A stretch of DNA of 64,000 nt from Sorex araneus (lineage: Eukaryota; Chordata; Mammalia; Eulipotyphla; Soricidae): positions 23,120,028-23,184,027 of the forward strand of contig NC_073305.1 of the NCBI RefSeq assembly GCF_027595985.1, written 5' to 3'. Made by a program: the position numbers and the translations under genes. Below, one piece after another: positions 1-11,411 of this stretch. The first letter of the stretch is position 1, and each line of letters begins with the position of its first letter. The notes below the pieces were generated by a model, which saw only the letters and a list, made by a program, of their open reading frames with translations, did no database searches and had not been told where the DNA came from.

Positions 1-898
1 GGGAATGCCTGTTCCCACAGGACCTTGGGCAGCTAAGGTTTTGCTCCACACTTTGGAGGTTTGAGAAGAGAAATGAGCTGATCTTTGTAGATACAGACCT
101 AAGCAGAGAGGCTGCTTAGGAATGCAGGTGAGAAGTGAGGACAGGAGGCTGGGAGGGTGTCTTGGAAGGATATGACCCTTCCTGCTTCCTCTTATATGTC
201 AAAGTACTGTATGAGAAAAGATTTCTCAATGAAGACATAGTCTGGTGCAAGGCCAAGTTTGCCAAGACTTCTCTCTGCTCAGGTGCACCTCTGCCCTGCC
301 CCGTCACGATCTTCTCTAGCCCTGCCAAGAGAAAAGTCCCCCCTCTGGGGTCATAGTCTTTCCGAGCACCAAAGATTCTATCCTTGTCAGGGGAAATGAC
401 CTCACTCCCAAGACTTTCAATGGGAAGATTCTATAAACCTCTCTGCTTTCTGTTTCTTAAGCTTTTAATGGCAGAGTGTCCTTACTTTTGGGGTGAAACA
501 CATGTGAGCACATGGCTATTCAAAAGGAGAAAGAACTCCTAAATCTGATGGCAAGCTGTAGGAAAAATCTTTCCTAAAATTCTAGAATCAATCTATTTGC
601 AAAAGCTATCAAAGATAGCCCTCCAAAGATCCCTGGTTCAGAAAAGTGGCTGAGATCTGAAGACTGCTGCTAAGAGCAATGTTCATGGTAGAATTTGTGA
701 TGCAGAGGAGGGCAGTTTATATGACATTGGAATCATCAGGCAGATTCCCGCTTTCTCCTCTTCGTTCATCCATTCATTCAATCACTTACTTGCTAAGTCA
801 TTGATCTATTCCTTTACCCAGCAAATGTATTAGATACCTGCTATGTGCCAGGCACACTTCTGAACAGTGAGGTACAGTGACTTAAAAATAAAATCAAA
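1..898. other. Intergenic DNA upstream of UBE2E1
   Basis: Apart from an L2 relic at its right end I see no gene here. The open frames on both strands are short, have no recognisable protein content and no splice context. It reads as ordinary single-copy mammalian DNA. Confidence 0.5.
758..886 (-). repeat. L2 LINE 3'-end relic
   Basis: ATTCATTCAAT is followed by a decayed 'ATTAGATACCTGCTATGTGCCAGGCAC' type segment, the reverse complement of the very common mammalian L2 3' end. Divergence is high, as expected for this old family. It lies directly upstream of a SOR SINE. Confidence 0.65.
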
Positions 899-1100
899 GG
901 GCTGGAGAGATAGCATAGGGTTTAAAATATTTACCTTTGCATGTGACCAACTCTGATATGATCCCAGCACCCCATAGGGTGCCCAAGTCCCGCCAGGAGT
1001 GATCCCTGAGCACAGAACCAGGGATCAGCCCTGAGCTTTGCTGGTCATGCTCTCCCCCACCTGACCCCCCAAATAAAAAGCAAAACAGAAAAGCAAAGAT
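899..1100 (+). repeat. SOR SINE, diverged full-length copy
   Basis: It starts GGGCTGGAGAGATAGCATAGGG (tRNA-related head with box A-like sequence). It continues with a decayed box B region, the body CAGGAGTGATCCCTGAGCACAG and an A-rich tail. Many substitutions mark it as an old member. Confidence 0.85.
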
Positions 1101-1939
1101 GAAAACCAGGTCATTCTTATGTTGAAGGCACTTTCACAGGTAGGACACCACCTTTCATTTTCTACCCCAAAGGTAGAAGCATTCAGTCATCATTATTCAG
1201 TAAAGGAATGGAGCTGCTCAGAGTGAACCTGGAGTCTGGGCCTGTATCTTCCTTAGGTCCACAATGAAGCTGCAAACATATGAGCTGACCACTGCAATCC
1301 TCAAGCCCAGGACACTTCCAGTCCTGTTCTTGTGGTGGGGGAGATGGGGCTGGGCAGAGAGGCGGAGATATTGGAGATCGTAACCAGGTCATATGTGCTA
1401 CAGTTAAGCCACATCTCAAGGGGAAGCAGAAGAAAATAAAACAAAATGCAAAGAACTTTCTGATCCAGAGTGCAAGGCCCAGAAAAGCAGCTTGTGTGTT
1501 CACTGGTTCAAATTATTTTTAAAACGCTTGCTGTGGAAATGTGAAAAAAAAATTCAGGATGCAAATGCAAATGGTACAGAATAGTCCCTATTTGGTAAAA
1601 AGGGATGTATTTATACACATGCACATATGTATGGAGAAAATACTGGCAAGATGTGCAATTAAATCTCAGGAGACTGGGTTTATAGGAGGATTTTTATGTT
1701 TTTGTTACTTTTCTTCATTCTCTAAATCTTCTACTCTGAGTGTGCATTAGTTCTAATTATTCAAAAATAAGTTTTGAACAACCAATGGCTAATTATTGCT
1801 ATCAATTCTGTACTGGAATTTACTTTAACTTCAAAAAAGAAAGAAACAAATTTCTTTCTTAAGAAATCTTAAGAAAGCTGCTAGTCAATCCCACTGAATT
1901 CTCAACAGCAATCTCACACCTATTTTCATTTTATAAATG

Positions 1940-2010
1940 AGCCTCAGGAAGGTTTTTTTTTTTTAAAAAAAAAAGAAAGAAAGAAAATAAAAGAAAGAAA
2001 AAGAAAAGCA
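1940..2010. repeat. Poly-T/poly-A and (AAAG)n low-complexity tract
   Basis: A T10 run passes into A10 and then AAAGAAAG-type purine sequence. A short (AAT)n tract follows at about 2145-2166. Both are simple sequence with no coding sense. Confidence 0.7.
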
Positions 2011-2616
2011 AACCAAATCGTTAAGCCTAGTTCAGGGATCAGGGCTGCTTCGCTGTTCTGGTAATTAATTTTGGAACATTAAGACAAGATCTGGGAGAAA
2101 TTGGGTAGATGGTATATCTCTATTCATTTTCCTTCCTGCCTGCAAAAATAATAATAATAATAATAACTATAAGCAAAACAGAATCCCAGGAGAATCAAAA
2201 TACGAAGGTGGTCAGGGCAGAACAGCTCTAGAAAATGTCGCCTAGTTGCCCAGAGTGAGGGCGAGGGTCTTAACCACGTACTCAATGCTGTCAAGGAGTC
2301 ACAGTAGAGGTCAGGGCTTATGTGAGGATGCCAGCTCTCTGGGACTGATTAACTGGCAGACTTGACTTTATGCGAGTTGTGGGGGGTCCTTGGGAATCAC
2401 TAGGACCACACCAAGATGTGCTGGAGGGTGAAAGTTGGCATGGGGTGCCAGGGAATCACACCCCGCACTGCCTACTACCTTAACCACATATCTGATCCCT
2501 TGCTCTGGGGGAAGTTAGATCACTTCTTTAGATCTAAAGGAACCTATCAAAAGGCTGACCTCTCTATGTCCCATTTCTGTAAATCAGGACAGTGGCTCTT
2601 TATTGTATTGTTTTGT

Positions 2617-2755
2617 GTAGAAGCCACACCCAGCAGGGCCAGGGGCCACAGAACAGTACCTGGTGTGTCGGGGTGGAGCCCTGTGGTGCTGGAGATAGAA
2701 CTCAGGGCTTCACCCGTTTGGTATGTGCTCTACCACTTGAGCTATCTTCCCTAAA
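2617..2755 (-). repeat. Old tRNA-SINE (SOR-like), degenerate
   Basis: GAAGCCACACCCAGCAGGGCC at the left and 'TGCTCTACCACTTGAGCTATCTTCC' at the right resemble the reverse complement of a tRNA-SINE with its head to the right. The match to the SOR body is poor, so this may be an older relative. Confidence 0.5.
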
Positions 2756-2764
2756 CAGAAATGT

Positions 2765-2875
2765 GGTTTTTACTTCCTTGAGTGATTATGAAGATAAAAC
2801 TAGAAACAAGCATGAGCTATTCTGCAAAGGGCCTGGTCTAGAAAAGTGTTCCACAAATGTTAGCCGTTCTCCACA
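2765..2875 (+). repeat. MIR/L2-type 3' core relic
   Basis: The sequence around 2836-2872 follows the pattern of a 'GCCTGG...AGTGTTCCACAAATGTTAGC' MIR or L2 3' end. It is heavily decayed and the assignment rests on this short stretch only. Confidence 0.4.
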
Positions 2876-4490
2876 AGCCCAGCGCTTCCTCCTAGCTTAC
2901 TCCGTTCTTTCTCCTCACTACCCACCAGCCTTACGGGAATCTGTCAATGCCTCTCTTATTCCAACTGCCCCAAGCACACTCTCAACTCACCCACATAGAG
3001 ATGTAAATATTGTCTAAGGGGCCTCTGTTTGCAAGAAGGCCCAGGAAAATACTAAGTCTTTCTTTGCTAGAGAACTTTACTTTGCTTCTTTCTTCTCCCC
3101 CTACCCACCACACCTGTCCCCCTACCCCCCACCTCAAAGGTAAGGGATCATTGGTTGAAATGTTTGCTTGGGGACTGAGAATTAAAATGTATGTTCCTAA
3201 ACCCACCAAAACAATTTTCTCTTGATTTTTTTTTTTGTTTAAAATGTTGGCGCAAAGCACCTTGGGGGGAAGAAAGTGCTTCTTACTTGTTCATAGAGGC
3301 TACAAAGGGTTTCCTCTTACAAGCTATGGAAAGAGAGGGTGGTGACAGGGAGCAAAGGGGAAAAGTGTAGCAGGGGTTGACTTGGGGTGGGAGGCAATAA
3401 AACAGAACCATGAAAGAGACACCATTTATTCACAAATTTTCTGCCTCATTGTCATTGACTAAGATCTGACTGCTGGGGGAGTAGGTCACTGTCTCACTTA
3501 ACTCTAGCAAGTTTCCCCCAAAAAAAGGAAGAAACACGTTCAGCTGACTGAAAGACAGTTCACCTAAGTTTTGGATTCTCTCTTTTCGCCTCGTGTAGGA
3601 TGGGTGGGTGGGAAAAGCGTGGGCTGGAGGCCAGTGTTTCCCCCTAGGATGCGTCTCCAGGCTGGCTGCTTGGCTGTTGACCGTCAGGCTAGACAGAGTC
3701 CTGACTGAGGACTGGATATGGCTGGGAACAAGAACTGGAATTGCAAGGTGATTTCAGAGTGCTTTCTGGAACCCTTTTCTTGGGTGTCCTCAAAGTGTGG
3801 CTTGGCTGCTGTCTATCCTTGCTCTGTGGGTCCACCCACAGCTATCTGGCTTCATGAAAGACCTCTGTTGGCTGTATTTTGTTTTATCCCAGTAAGTGGC
3901 ATCAGGGGGATTCCTGAATTCTCTCCAACAGACCATCCTCCTCAATGGGCTCCCAAATAGAGGCACAAAGGCCACCCCAAGCCACCACAAGGCACCCTGA
4001 TGGCAGCAGCAAAGGGCTTTGTTCTTGACAGAGCACCACCTATGGGACCTAAATGAGTCCCCAGGACAACCTGTGAGGTGTGACTTCCTGGTATCAATTG
4101 TGTAAGACTGGGAGGGGGACAAAAGGAGAGACTGAACCCAATCACCCAGAAAGTGAAGTGTTGAGTACTACTCAAGCTACCAAGCGTGAAATGCGAAGTA
4201 AATGATATGAAATGTAATACGACTAGATCGATGCTGCCCCATTTCTCATGAAGTTCAGTGACATTTCTACTGTGGGCAAGCTGGGGGTCGTTTGAGGTTA
4301 ACAGCATATTATTTATAATCTGCCTGCCCCCCAACGCCCGTGTGCTTTCCCTTCTGGGACTGGTAGGATGGCTGTTTGTCATTCACTTGCTCACTCATTT
4401 ATTCCTTAACCTCTGGGAGTAGCCTGAGTGAATGGGAAAGAAGGAGCCCACCAGAGCTTGGAGGGTGAGCTGTTAAGACCAAGGATTCCA
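2876..4490. other. Single-copy intergenic DNA
   Basis: No gene signal. It contains pyrimidine-rich patches at 3085-3140 and several medium-length open frames on both strands (for example about 3942-4382 minus) that lack any known domain and are not supported by splice signals. Confidence 0.5.
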
Positions 4491-4686
4491 GGGGCTGGAG
4501 CGATAGCACAGCGGTTAGGGCGTTTGCCTTGCACGCGGCCAACTCGAGTTCGATCCCCAGTATCCCATATGGTCCCCTGAGCACCGCCAGGAGTCATTCC
4601 TGAGTTCAGAGCCAGGAGGAATCCCTGAGCATCGCTGAGTGTGACCCCCCCCACACACACACACCAAAAAAAAAAAAAAAAAAGAG
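4491..4686 (+). repeat. SOR SINE with clear target-site duplication
   Basis: Near-consensus head GGGGCTGGAGCGATAGCACA, box B GAGTTCGATCCCC, then a C/(CA) run and A18 tail. An 11-bp duplication CAAGGATTCCA flanks it (4480-4490 and 4687-4697), so the insertion boundaries are exact and the copy is fairly young. Confidence 0.95.
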
Positions 4687-5049
4687 CAAGGATTCCAAAG
4701 TAGCTAAGACACCAGGATGGCTGGCAGGGGCCTCCTGGAGCCCTGGAGCACATCCAGATGCTGCTCAGGAGGGTGGGGAAAGTTTCTTCTGCTACTAGGG
4801 GAGGGATTTTCTTCTGCTGCTCTGCAGGAGATGGGAATCTGAGTCCAGGGTCTAATGCTACATTTTGCAACTGGGTTGCTGGTGGGGAGTCGTTGAACAA
4901 TATTCCTATTGTTCTGGACAAGGCATAGTACTAAAATATTCTGACCGTTTGAAATTAATTCACTGAATGAAAATCACCCTTATTTCTTGTCCTCTCTGGG
5001 CAGCTGGGGACGTTGGACCCTGGACTTAGTACCGTGTTTGAATTCCTGA

Positions 5050-5190
5050 CAGCTGGATGACTCTGAGTGACTTTAACTCTTTAAGCCTCCATGTTCTCAT
5101 CTGTCAACTGGGGATAATAAACGCAGCTATCTTGAAGATTATGTGTAATCTTCAAGTGGTGAATAGTGGTAAACAATCAAACACAAAAGC
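5050..5190 (+). repeat. MIR SINE relic
   Basis: 'GAGTGACTTTAACTCTTTAAGCCTCCATGTTCTCATCTGTCAACTGGGGATAATAA' pattern matches the MIR core region (splicing of short words: CTCATCTGTCAA, GGGGATAATAA). Direction follows the conserved CTCATCTGTAAAATGGGGATAATAA-like block. Confidence 0.75.
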
Positions 5191-6261
5191 TGGCATTAAT
5201 AAAAACACTACCACCCAAAAGATCATCTCAAGGAACTTAAGACTAGAAGTAGACTGGGTAAAATTTTCCAGAAACCATTTCTGTCCATTTTATAATTACC
5301 CCGGCAAGATCAAAGATCTGTCAGTTTTGTGATGTACTTACCTTTCCAGAGCTTGCTGAGATTTAGGTGTCCTTCCTCCTTCCACTCTGGGTTGATGAAT
5401 GTATGTTTAAATCTTTTTTGAAAAACCCACAGCTTTTATATAAGTCACAATAAATAGTTCCAGCATTTGTATTATTACAGTTTCCAAATGAAACATTTGG
5501 CATTTCTGACGTTTGAAGCAGAAGGGAAAGGCAGAGGGGACTCTCCTAGTGCCGGCAGTGGCCACGGTCTCTGGAGCTGTGCACACAGTTCCACAGGCCT
5601 CAAGTCATGTCCTGTGATGCCCAAAAACGTGCTGCCTGTGACTGTGGGTTCTGGGGATACAAATGCCTTTTGCCAAATATGATTTCACACATTGGCATGG
5701 ACAGGTGCTCACTGAGAGGTTTAACCCAAAGGACACAGTAAAGAATGTTCATTAGATCACCTAACCACATGCCTTGAGAAAGAAACCCATGGGCACCATT
5801 TGGGTATAAATGATCAACGAATCCACTGGATTCAGATACCCTGAAAACCAAACCAAACCACTGTTTTTTGTTTTGTTTTGTTTTAAGAACAGAAACAGCA
5901 GAACAGATTCTTCTAGAAACCCCGTGGTCTGTTGTTGTTGTTTTAGGACCAAGTGAAGCTATTTGGGAATCAATATTTAAACGTTTTTATGAAGCAAGCC
6001 ATATGTCAAGTACAATAGGACAAAAGAAGTAGTGTTATGAAAAAGGAAAGTAGAATATCTGTTTATGATGTCACTTCGTGGGCTTTTTACCTCCAGGCAA
6101 CCTTTTTTTTCTCTTCCATTTGATGTGATTCTTTCTATTCTGTTGTCAGTTGCACTGGAGCAAGTAAATGATCAGTGATTCTGGTTATTATTTTATACTC
6201 ATATTGCATTTCTTTCCCTGTAAATACCTATTCATTTTATGGTTATTAAAATAAGAGAATT

Positions 6262-6460
6262 TGGGTTGGACAGATAATACAGGATTAAAGTGCTTACCTT
6301 GTACACAGCCAACCCTGGCTCAATCCCTGACACTGCATATGGTCCCCTGAGCACCACAAAGGGTGAGTCCTAAGCACAGAGCCAGGAGTAGCTCCTGAGC
6401 ACCACCTAGTGTGGTCCCAAGCCCCAAATAAATAAATAAACAAGCAAACGAAGCAAAACA
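6262..6460 (+). repeat. SOR SINE, diverged
   Basis: Starts TTGGGTTGGACAGATAATACAGG. The middle keeps CATATGGTCCCCTGAGCACCAC and the tail is (AATA)n. It is the first of three head-to-tail SOR copies between 6262 and 6860. Confidence 0.85.
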
Positions 6461-6471
6461 AACACACCTTA

Positions 6472-6666
6472 TGGCCTGAAGAGATAGTACAGCAGGAATG
6501 GTGCTTATCTGGCACATGTCTGACTGGGGTTTAATCCCCAGCATCCAATATGTTTCCCCAGCATCACCAGGAATGATCCCTGAGCACAGTCAGGAATAAC
6601 CCCTGAGCATCACCAGGTGTGGCCCAAAAACCAAAATACAAAAAAAAAAAAAAAAATACAAAAAAA
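6472..6666 (+). repeat. SOR SINE, diverged, with poly-A tail
   Basis: GGCCTGAAGAGATAGTACAGC head and GATCCCTGAGCACAG body, ending in two A-runs. The next SOR copy has inserted in its A-rich tail. Confidence 0.85.
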
Positions 6667-6683
6667 AAAAGAAAACAACTACA

Positions 6684-6859
6684 GGGGGGCTGGAGCAATA
6701 GCACAGCGGGTAGGGCGTTTGTCTTGCACGCGGCCGACCCGGGTTCGAATCCCAGCATCCCATATGGTCCCCTGAGCACCGCCAGGAGTAACTCCTGAGT
6801 GCAGAGCCAGGAGTAACCCCTGTGCATCGCCAGGTGTGTCCCCCCCCCAAAAAAAAAAG
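6684..6859 (+). repeat. SOR SINE, young, inserted in another SOR tail
   Basis: Near-consensus head CTGGAGCAATAGCACAGCGG and box B GGGTTCGAATCCC. It is flanked by GAAAACAACTACA with shared preceding A's (6667-6683 and 6860-6876), showing that it landed in the A-rich 3' end of the upstream SOR copy. This gives a simple age order. Confidence 0.93.
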
Positions 6860-7042
6860 AAAAGAAAACAACTACAAATCTACCTTATATGCCTCAGGGA
6901 AGCCTCTAAAACATATTTTGTCTTAAATAGCACTTCTAGCAAAGGGCTAAAGCCAAAATATTTAGTCTGGGACTGTATGACATTTAGTTGTACAATAAAT
7001 ATATAATAGAGTGGATCGATAATAATATATATTATTTAAAAT

Positions 7043-7210
7043 GTATGCCAAAAACAGTAACAACAATGGTCCTAATTCCCCTGACCCTGAAAGAGCCCCC
7101 AGTAGCCATCGGGCTACATTTCCACGTGACAGGGACGAATGGAGATGTTACTGGTGCTGCTCGAGCAAATTGATGAACAACGGGACCTGTGATACAGTGA
7201 TAACAGTGAT
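7043..7210 (+). repeat. RTE-tailed SINE, 5'-truncated
   Basis: Begins TATGCCAAAAACAGTAACAA and runs through GACAGGGACGAATGGAGATG and GAGCAAATTGATGAACAACG to a short CAGTGAT repeat tail instead of poly-A. No SOR head is present. The stretch near 7128-7185 encodes decayed remnants of a protein end (DRDEWR-YW, then LEQIDEQ after a frame change) like that in the other RTE-tailed copies of this window. Confidence 0.7.
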
Positions 7211-7376
7211 TTAAAATGTAAATACCTTGAGGAACTAAGCACCCAAATTTTAGAGATATGCCTTATGGTGCTCAGGCTCCTGCATGCAAAGTCTATACTC
7301 CAGCTCCTGAGCCAGCTCCCGCCCTGTCATTTTTTTTTTTTTAAGAGGCTGGTTGGGATTAGGGAAAGAGCATGAA

Positions 7377-7525
7377 GGGCTGGAACACTTTCTATAAAGC
7401 ACTTTCTATAAAGCCTCTGGTTCAATCCCAGGCACCATATGACCTCTTGAGCATCACCAAACATAGCCAATGATGACTTCTAAGTACTGTTTGGGGGTTC
7501 CTTCTGCCCACCTACCCCCCCAAAA
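7377..7525 (+). repeat. SOR SINE, strongly decayed
   Basis: GGGCTGGAACACTTT head, GGTTCAATCCCAGGCACCATATGACC middle. A short internal duplication (ACTTTCTATAAAGC twice, about 7388-7415) has been added. Confidence 0.65.
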
Positions 7526-8513
7526 GAGAAAAGAATGGTTCATGATTTGGCTAAAGCTTGACCTAGAAGCAGATACAGAGCTGAGAAAAATCTATACAAT
7601 TTTACTTCCCTCTTCCAGACTATGCCCTAAGTCGCTCAGAAGTGAGAAAGTTTGAGAGAGTAAAAGCAGTCACCTCCAAGTTCATAAAATCTTTATTTTA
7701 CTTCCAAGACAAGTTCAGGGAAAATCACAAGTTTTCATTTCATTCTCTAACACAGTTCCAAAAATAACATATTAAATATATACCTCTAAGATCAACCCAC
7801 CACCCCAAGGATTTATTTTAAGCTAAGACACAACGGGAACTAAATAAACTTCAAATATTGGAATGTGAAATTCAGTGTTAGAAAGGAACATTCTAATCTT
7901 CCCGTCTTTATCACTCAAGGACACAGCAATGCCAAGGAGTGACCAACAGTTGTGGTAACTGGCTTTTATACAATGAAGGATTTCTAATAAGAAAATTTTC
8001 ATATGATTATATGAAAAAGTTTTTCAAAAAAAGTTATGGCTCTCGATTCTTCAATATAGTAAAAATCTAGAATTCTCGGAACAAATATTTCACCAAATTA
8101 TCCAGTTCTAAATCTTGCTCCTAGAAAAGAACTTGACTAATTCAGAAATTTTACAGAAAATGACTTCTGAAACATAAATAACTGATTATGATGGTATTAG
8201 TGTTTCTGGAGCTCCGATGTTTAAGTCCTATAGAGCAGAAAAAACATGCTCAAGAATCCAAATAGTTTCAACAATTTTCCCATACTTACCCATATTGAGA
8301 GATTTCCAAAGAAGTAATTTGTATCTTAAACTTCCTTGAAAATCCCAACTTTCCCACAGCAGGTTTTCTTTTAGATCTCTTGATTTAACAACTTTTGGAG
8401 GGAGGGAATCCAGAGCCTCTCGCTTGGAATGTATGGACTCTGTCTTGGGTCACGTCTGTAGCATGATTAGCACAATGAAGAGGCTGCACTAATTTTCCAT
8501 CTAAAAAAAAGAG
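7526..8513. other. Single-copy intergenic DNA, AT-rich
   Basis: No gene, transposon or RNA gene recognised. Composition is AT-rich and no frame longer than about 60 codons is open. Confidence 0.5.
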
Positions 8514-8696
8514 GGGGCTGGAGTTATAGTACAGCAGGTAGGGCGTTTGCCTTGCACTTGGCCGACCTGGGTTCGATCCCCTGAGCACCACCAGGAGTAC
8601 TTTCTGAATGCAAAGCCAGGAGTAAACCCTGTGCATCGCCGGGTGTCACCCAAAAAGCAAAAAAATTAGAATTAAAATTAAAAAAATAAAAAGAAG
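8514..8696 (+). repeat. SOR SINE with 20-nt internal deletion
   Basis: The head and box B (GGGTTCGATCCC) are intact, but the sequence jumps from box B directly to CTGAGCACC. The normal CAGCATCCCATATGGTCC segment is missing. It is directly followed by another SOR copy. Confidence 0.9.
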
Positions 8697-8894
8697 GGCT
8701 GGAGTGATAGCACAGTGGGTAGGGTGTTTTCCTTGCACTCAGCCAACCCGGGTTCAATTCCCAGCATCCCATATGGTCCCCTGAGCACCGCCAGGGGTAA
8801 TTCCTGAGTGCAGAGCCAGGAGTAACCCCTGTGCATCGCTGGTTGTGACCCAAAAAGCAAATAAATAAATAAATAAATAAATAAATAAATAGAA
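8697..8894 (+). repeat. SOR SINE with (AAAT)n tail
   Basis: Complete head-to-tail copy in tandem with the previous one. The tail has grown into about eight AAAT repeats (8859-8891). Confidence 0.92.
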
Positions 8895-8946
8895 AAAGAA
8901 AGAGAATTAATGCCATCAGTGACACAGATCCTATGAAATGGTCCTT

Positions 8947-9225
8947 CTTTTTTTTTTAATTTTTTTATTAGAGAATCACTGTGATGTACAGTTACAAACT
9001 TATGAACTTTTGTGTTTGCATTTCACTCATACAGTGATCGTTTACCCATTTCTCCACCAGTGCCCATTCACCTCCACCAATGATCCCAGTATCCCTCTCA
9101 CCACCCTTACCCCATCCCCCGACACCCCACCCTGCCTCTGCAGCAGGGCATTCCCTTTTGTTCTCTCTCCTTTTGGGTGTTGTAGTTTGCAATAGAAGTA
9201 TTGAGTGGCCTTCATGTTCGGTTTT
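8947..9225 (-). repeat. LINE-tail retroposon (poly-T at left)
   Basis: Starts T9 AATTTTTTTATTAGAGAATCAC, the reverse of a 3' end with AATAAAA-type signal and poly-A. It continues with ACAGTGATCG and CCAGTGCCCATTC. The same block recurs at 57990-58110 and 60750-61085 and, in a second version, at 30360, 31762 and (plus strand) 9803. I read these as 3' ends of a shrew-lineage L1-type element; I cannot name the subfamily. Confidence 0.65.
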
Positions 9226-9362
9226 TCACCTAATAGTTTCCCAACAATTTAAGGAGTATTACATATTCAGGCCATTCTGATTCATTCATTTAGAAAAAAA
9301 CATATCTGGGCAAAACCCAGATGTTTTTTAACTTACCTGTTTGTTCATGCTCTTTAAAAGGC

Positions 9363-9440
9363 TCTTGCCACTCCACCAATCAATCAACAGATGGTTACTC
9401 AGCACCTACCATGAATTTGGCATTATGCTCCAGTAGGGCC
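9363..9440 (-). repeat. L2 LINE 3'-end relic
   Basis: CAATCAATCAACAGATGG followed by CTCAGCACCTACCATG and GCATTATGCTCC resembles the reversed L2 3' end. Short and decayed. Confidence 0.5.
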
Positions 9441-9639
9441 CTCCCCTCCTCTTGCTTACAATTTCTCAAAGGCCAGGAAACAGCAAAAAAGGGTGTAGAA
9501 GTGATTTTTTTGGCCGCAAAAACTCTTCTAATCTATCAACTCTAGAATACCAAAGAAAGTCAGAGGTCACCCAGTTAAGGCTTCAAAAACACATTAGGCC
9601 AGGATAACAAGTTATACTCAAGTGATGATATCTATTGAG

Positions 9640-10080
9640 CTTACAGGCCACGGCAGGCTCTAAACCAAACATTTTACAGATGTTTCTCATCTACTTAAAA
9701 AAAATATTTTGGAAGTAAAACTTTTTATTATCCCAGTTTTACATACATAGCAACAAAGACTCAGCAGGTTTAAGAACTTTCCCAAGTAAGAAGCAGTGTG
9801 GTTGTAATGAAGGTAAAGAGAAAATGAAGTGAAATTCATCAGTTATACAGTTGGGGATGGGGGCAGGGGAGGGAGGGTCTACTGGGGTTTTTGGTGGTGG
9901 AATATGGGCACTGGTGAATGGATGGGTGTTTGAATATTGTATAACTGAGACATAAACCTGAGAACTTTGTAACTTTCCACATGGTAATTCAATAAAAATT
10001 AAAAAAAAAAAAGAAGCAGTGTGGTATGGAAATAGGTTTGCTCATTTTCTTACCTGCCCAGAATGTTTCACCTTCCCAAG
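9640..10080 (-). repeat. MIR relic split by a younger retroposon
   Basis: ATTATCCCAGTTTTACATACATAG, then GGTTTAAGAACTTTCCCAAGTAAG, is a reversed MIR. It is interrupted at 9803 and resumes after 10025, where the duplicated word AAGAAGCAGTGTGGT occurs again. Confidence 0.65.
9803..10010 (+). mobile_element. 5'-truncated LINE-tail retroposon with 15-bp TSD
   Basis: A 208-bp insertion ends in CCACATGGTAATTCAATAAA, then AATTA10: a polyadenylation signal plus poly-A. A perfect 15-bp direct repeat AAGAAGCAGTGTGGT flanks it (9788-9802 and 10011-10025), the signature of L1-type target-primed insertion. Its sense-strand 3' end matches the reverse complement of the left ends of the elements at 30360 and 31762, fixing the orientation of that family. 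Confidence 0.85.
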
Positions 10081-10355
10081 ATGAAAGAGTGAGGAAGAAT
10101 GAAGCAGTGGGAAATGGAGACAAGGATACTCCCTACTTTCAGTCCTCATGACTTGTAGGGAAGTTCCTGTGATGTTTGCACCCTCAGCTGCAAAGCCAGA
10201 GTGGGCATGCCCTACCATTTTCTTGTTTTTCTATTTCACCACCACCTACCATCACGAATGAAGAAGGGGATATAGGAACCTGATTCTTTCCTCATTGTCA
10301 AATGAAGCAAATATCTGTCCCCACCTCATTGTGAGATGTTGGTATTCTAAAGAAG

Positions 10356-10358
<3 letters not shown>

Positions 10359-10427
<69 letters not shown>

Positions 10428-10510
10428 GTATTTAAGAGAGACAGAGAGAAAGAGAGAGTGGCAAGAGAGAGGGAGAGAGACAGAGACAGTGATAGAAAGA
10501 GAAAGGGACA
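10359..10510. repeat. Compound microsatellite (GT)n-(GA)n
   Basis: About 34 uninterrupted GT dinucleotides (10359-10427), then a purine tract of GAGA/AGAGAC words to about 10510. Long pure repeats like this are usually length-variable between individuals and can adopt Z-DNA or triplex-prone forms. Confidence 0.95.
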
Positions 10511-10693
10511 CACAGAGAGATCAGTTCCCTGTCTAATGCTAAGTGCTGAGGAGATACAACAGACTTGCCAGCCCAGCGACACAGAAAGCACTGCTGCACA
10601 GGCAGAACAGGAGCCTGCTTGCTCCCATGGACGTCAGCTCTGACTTGTGTAGCCCCTGGAGTTACTCCATATTTGAGGTTTAAAGATGTGGAT

Positions 10694-10781
10694 CATGAGG
10701 GTGGAGAGAGCTCAAAGGGTTGGAGAGATTGCTCAAAGGCCAGAGCACTACTAGGGAGATCCCCCCTGAAATAAATAAATG
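10694..10781 (+). repeat. Miniature SOR-like insertion with TSD
   Basis: An 88-bp piece with SOR-like words (GGTTGGAGAGATTGC) and an (AAAT)n tail is flanked by AAGATGTGGAT (10683-10693 and 10782-10792). It is either an internally deleted SOR copy or a truncated transcript that inserted. Confidence 0.6.
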
Positions 10782-10830
10782 AAGATGTGGATTCACAAAT
10801 CACTTTGGTCTGTTTTAATTCCTCTAAAAG

Positions 10831-11024
10831 AGGCTGGAGCGATAGCACAGCGGGTAGTGCGTTTGCCTTGCACGCGGCCGTCCCGGGTTCGATTCACAGC
10901 ATCCTATATGGTCCCCTGAACACCGCCAGGAGTAATTCTTCAGTGCAGAGCCAGGAGTAACCCCTGTGTATCTCCGGGTGTGACCCAAAAAAGCAAAAAG
11001 CAAAAAAATAAATAAATAAATAAA
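10831..11024 (+). repeat. SOR SINE, near-consensus
   Basis: AGGCTGGAGCGATAGCACAGC head, GGGTTCGATTCACAGC box B region, ending in AAAAAGC repeats and (AAAT)4. Few substitutions, so relatively young. Confidence 0.93.
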
Positions 11025-11411
11025 AGGTCTGCTGCCGTTTGACTGACCTTAGAAAATTAATCTTATATCTGTAGACCTTGGCCTCCTCCTCAGCCAGCAG
11101 GATATTTGTTGACCTCTAGAGCTCTTCCAGTTTGGAAGTCTCTTAACTCTGAAGTCAAGGCCAGGATTCCTTTCCATGAGGTGGGGAGGCAGGGGACACT
11201 TCAGAATGTCTCATCCTAAGGTCACTTATGCCCACTCTGGGAAAAGTAACACAGTCCTCACACGATCCCTGTTGATGGCTGGATCGTGTGATCCATGTGT
11301 GTGTGAATGAGCAAAGACAAAAGGAGATAGGAAAAAGGGAAAGAGAATAATCGAAGGACAAGGATGTTTTTCACTTTCCACCTTTGTTAAAAAAAAAAAA
11401 AATTTTTTTTT

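Noticed and set aside
4491-4560. tRNA gene (good box A and box B words)
   Set aside because: These are SOR SINE heads. They lack a tRNA cloverleaf and are followed by the SINE body and A-tail.
10298-10643. Frames made of alternating Cys-Val or Thr-His
   Set aside because: Translation of the (GT)n microsatellite; the same applies to 13486-13833.
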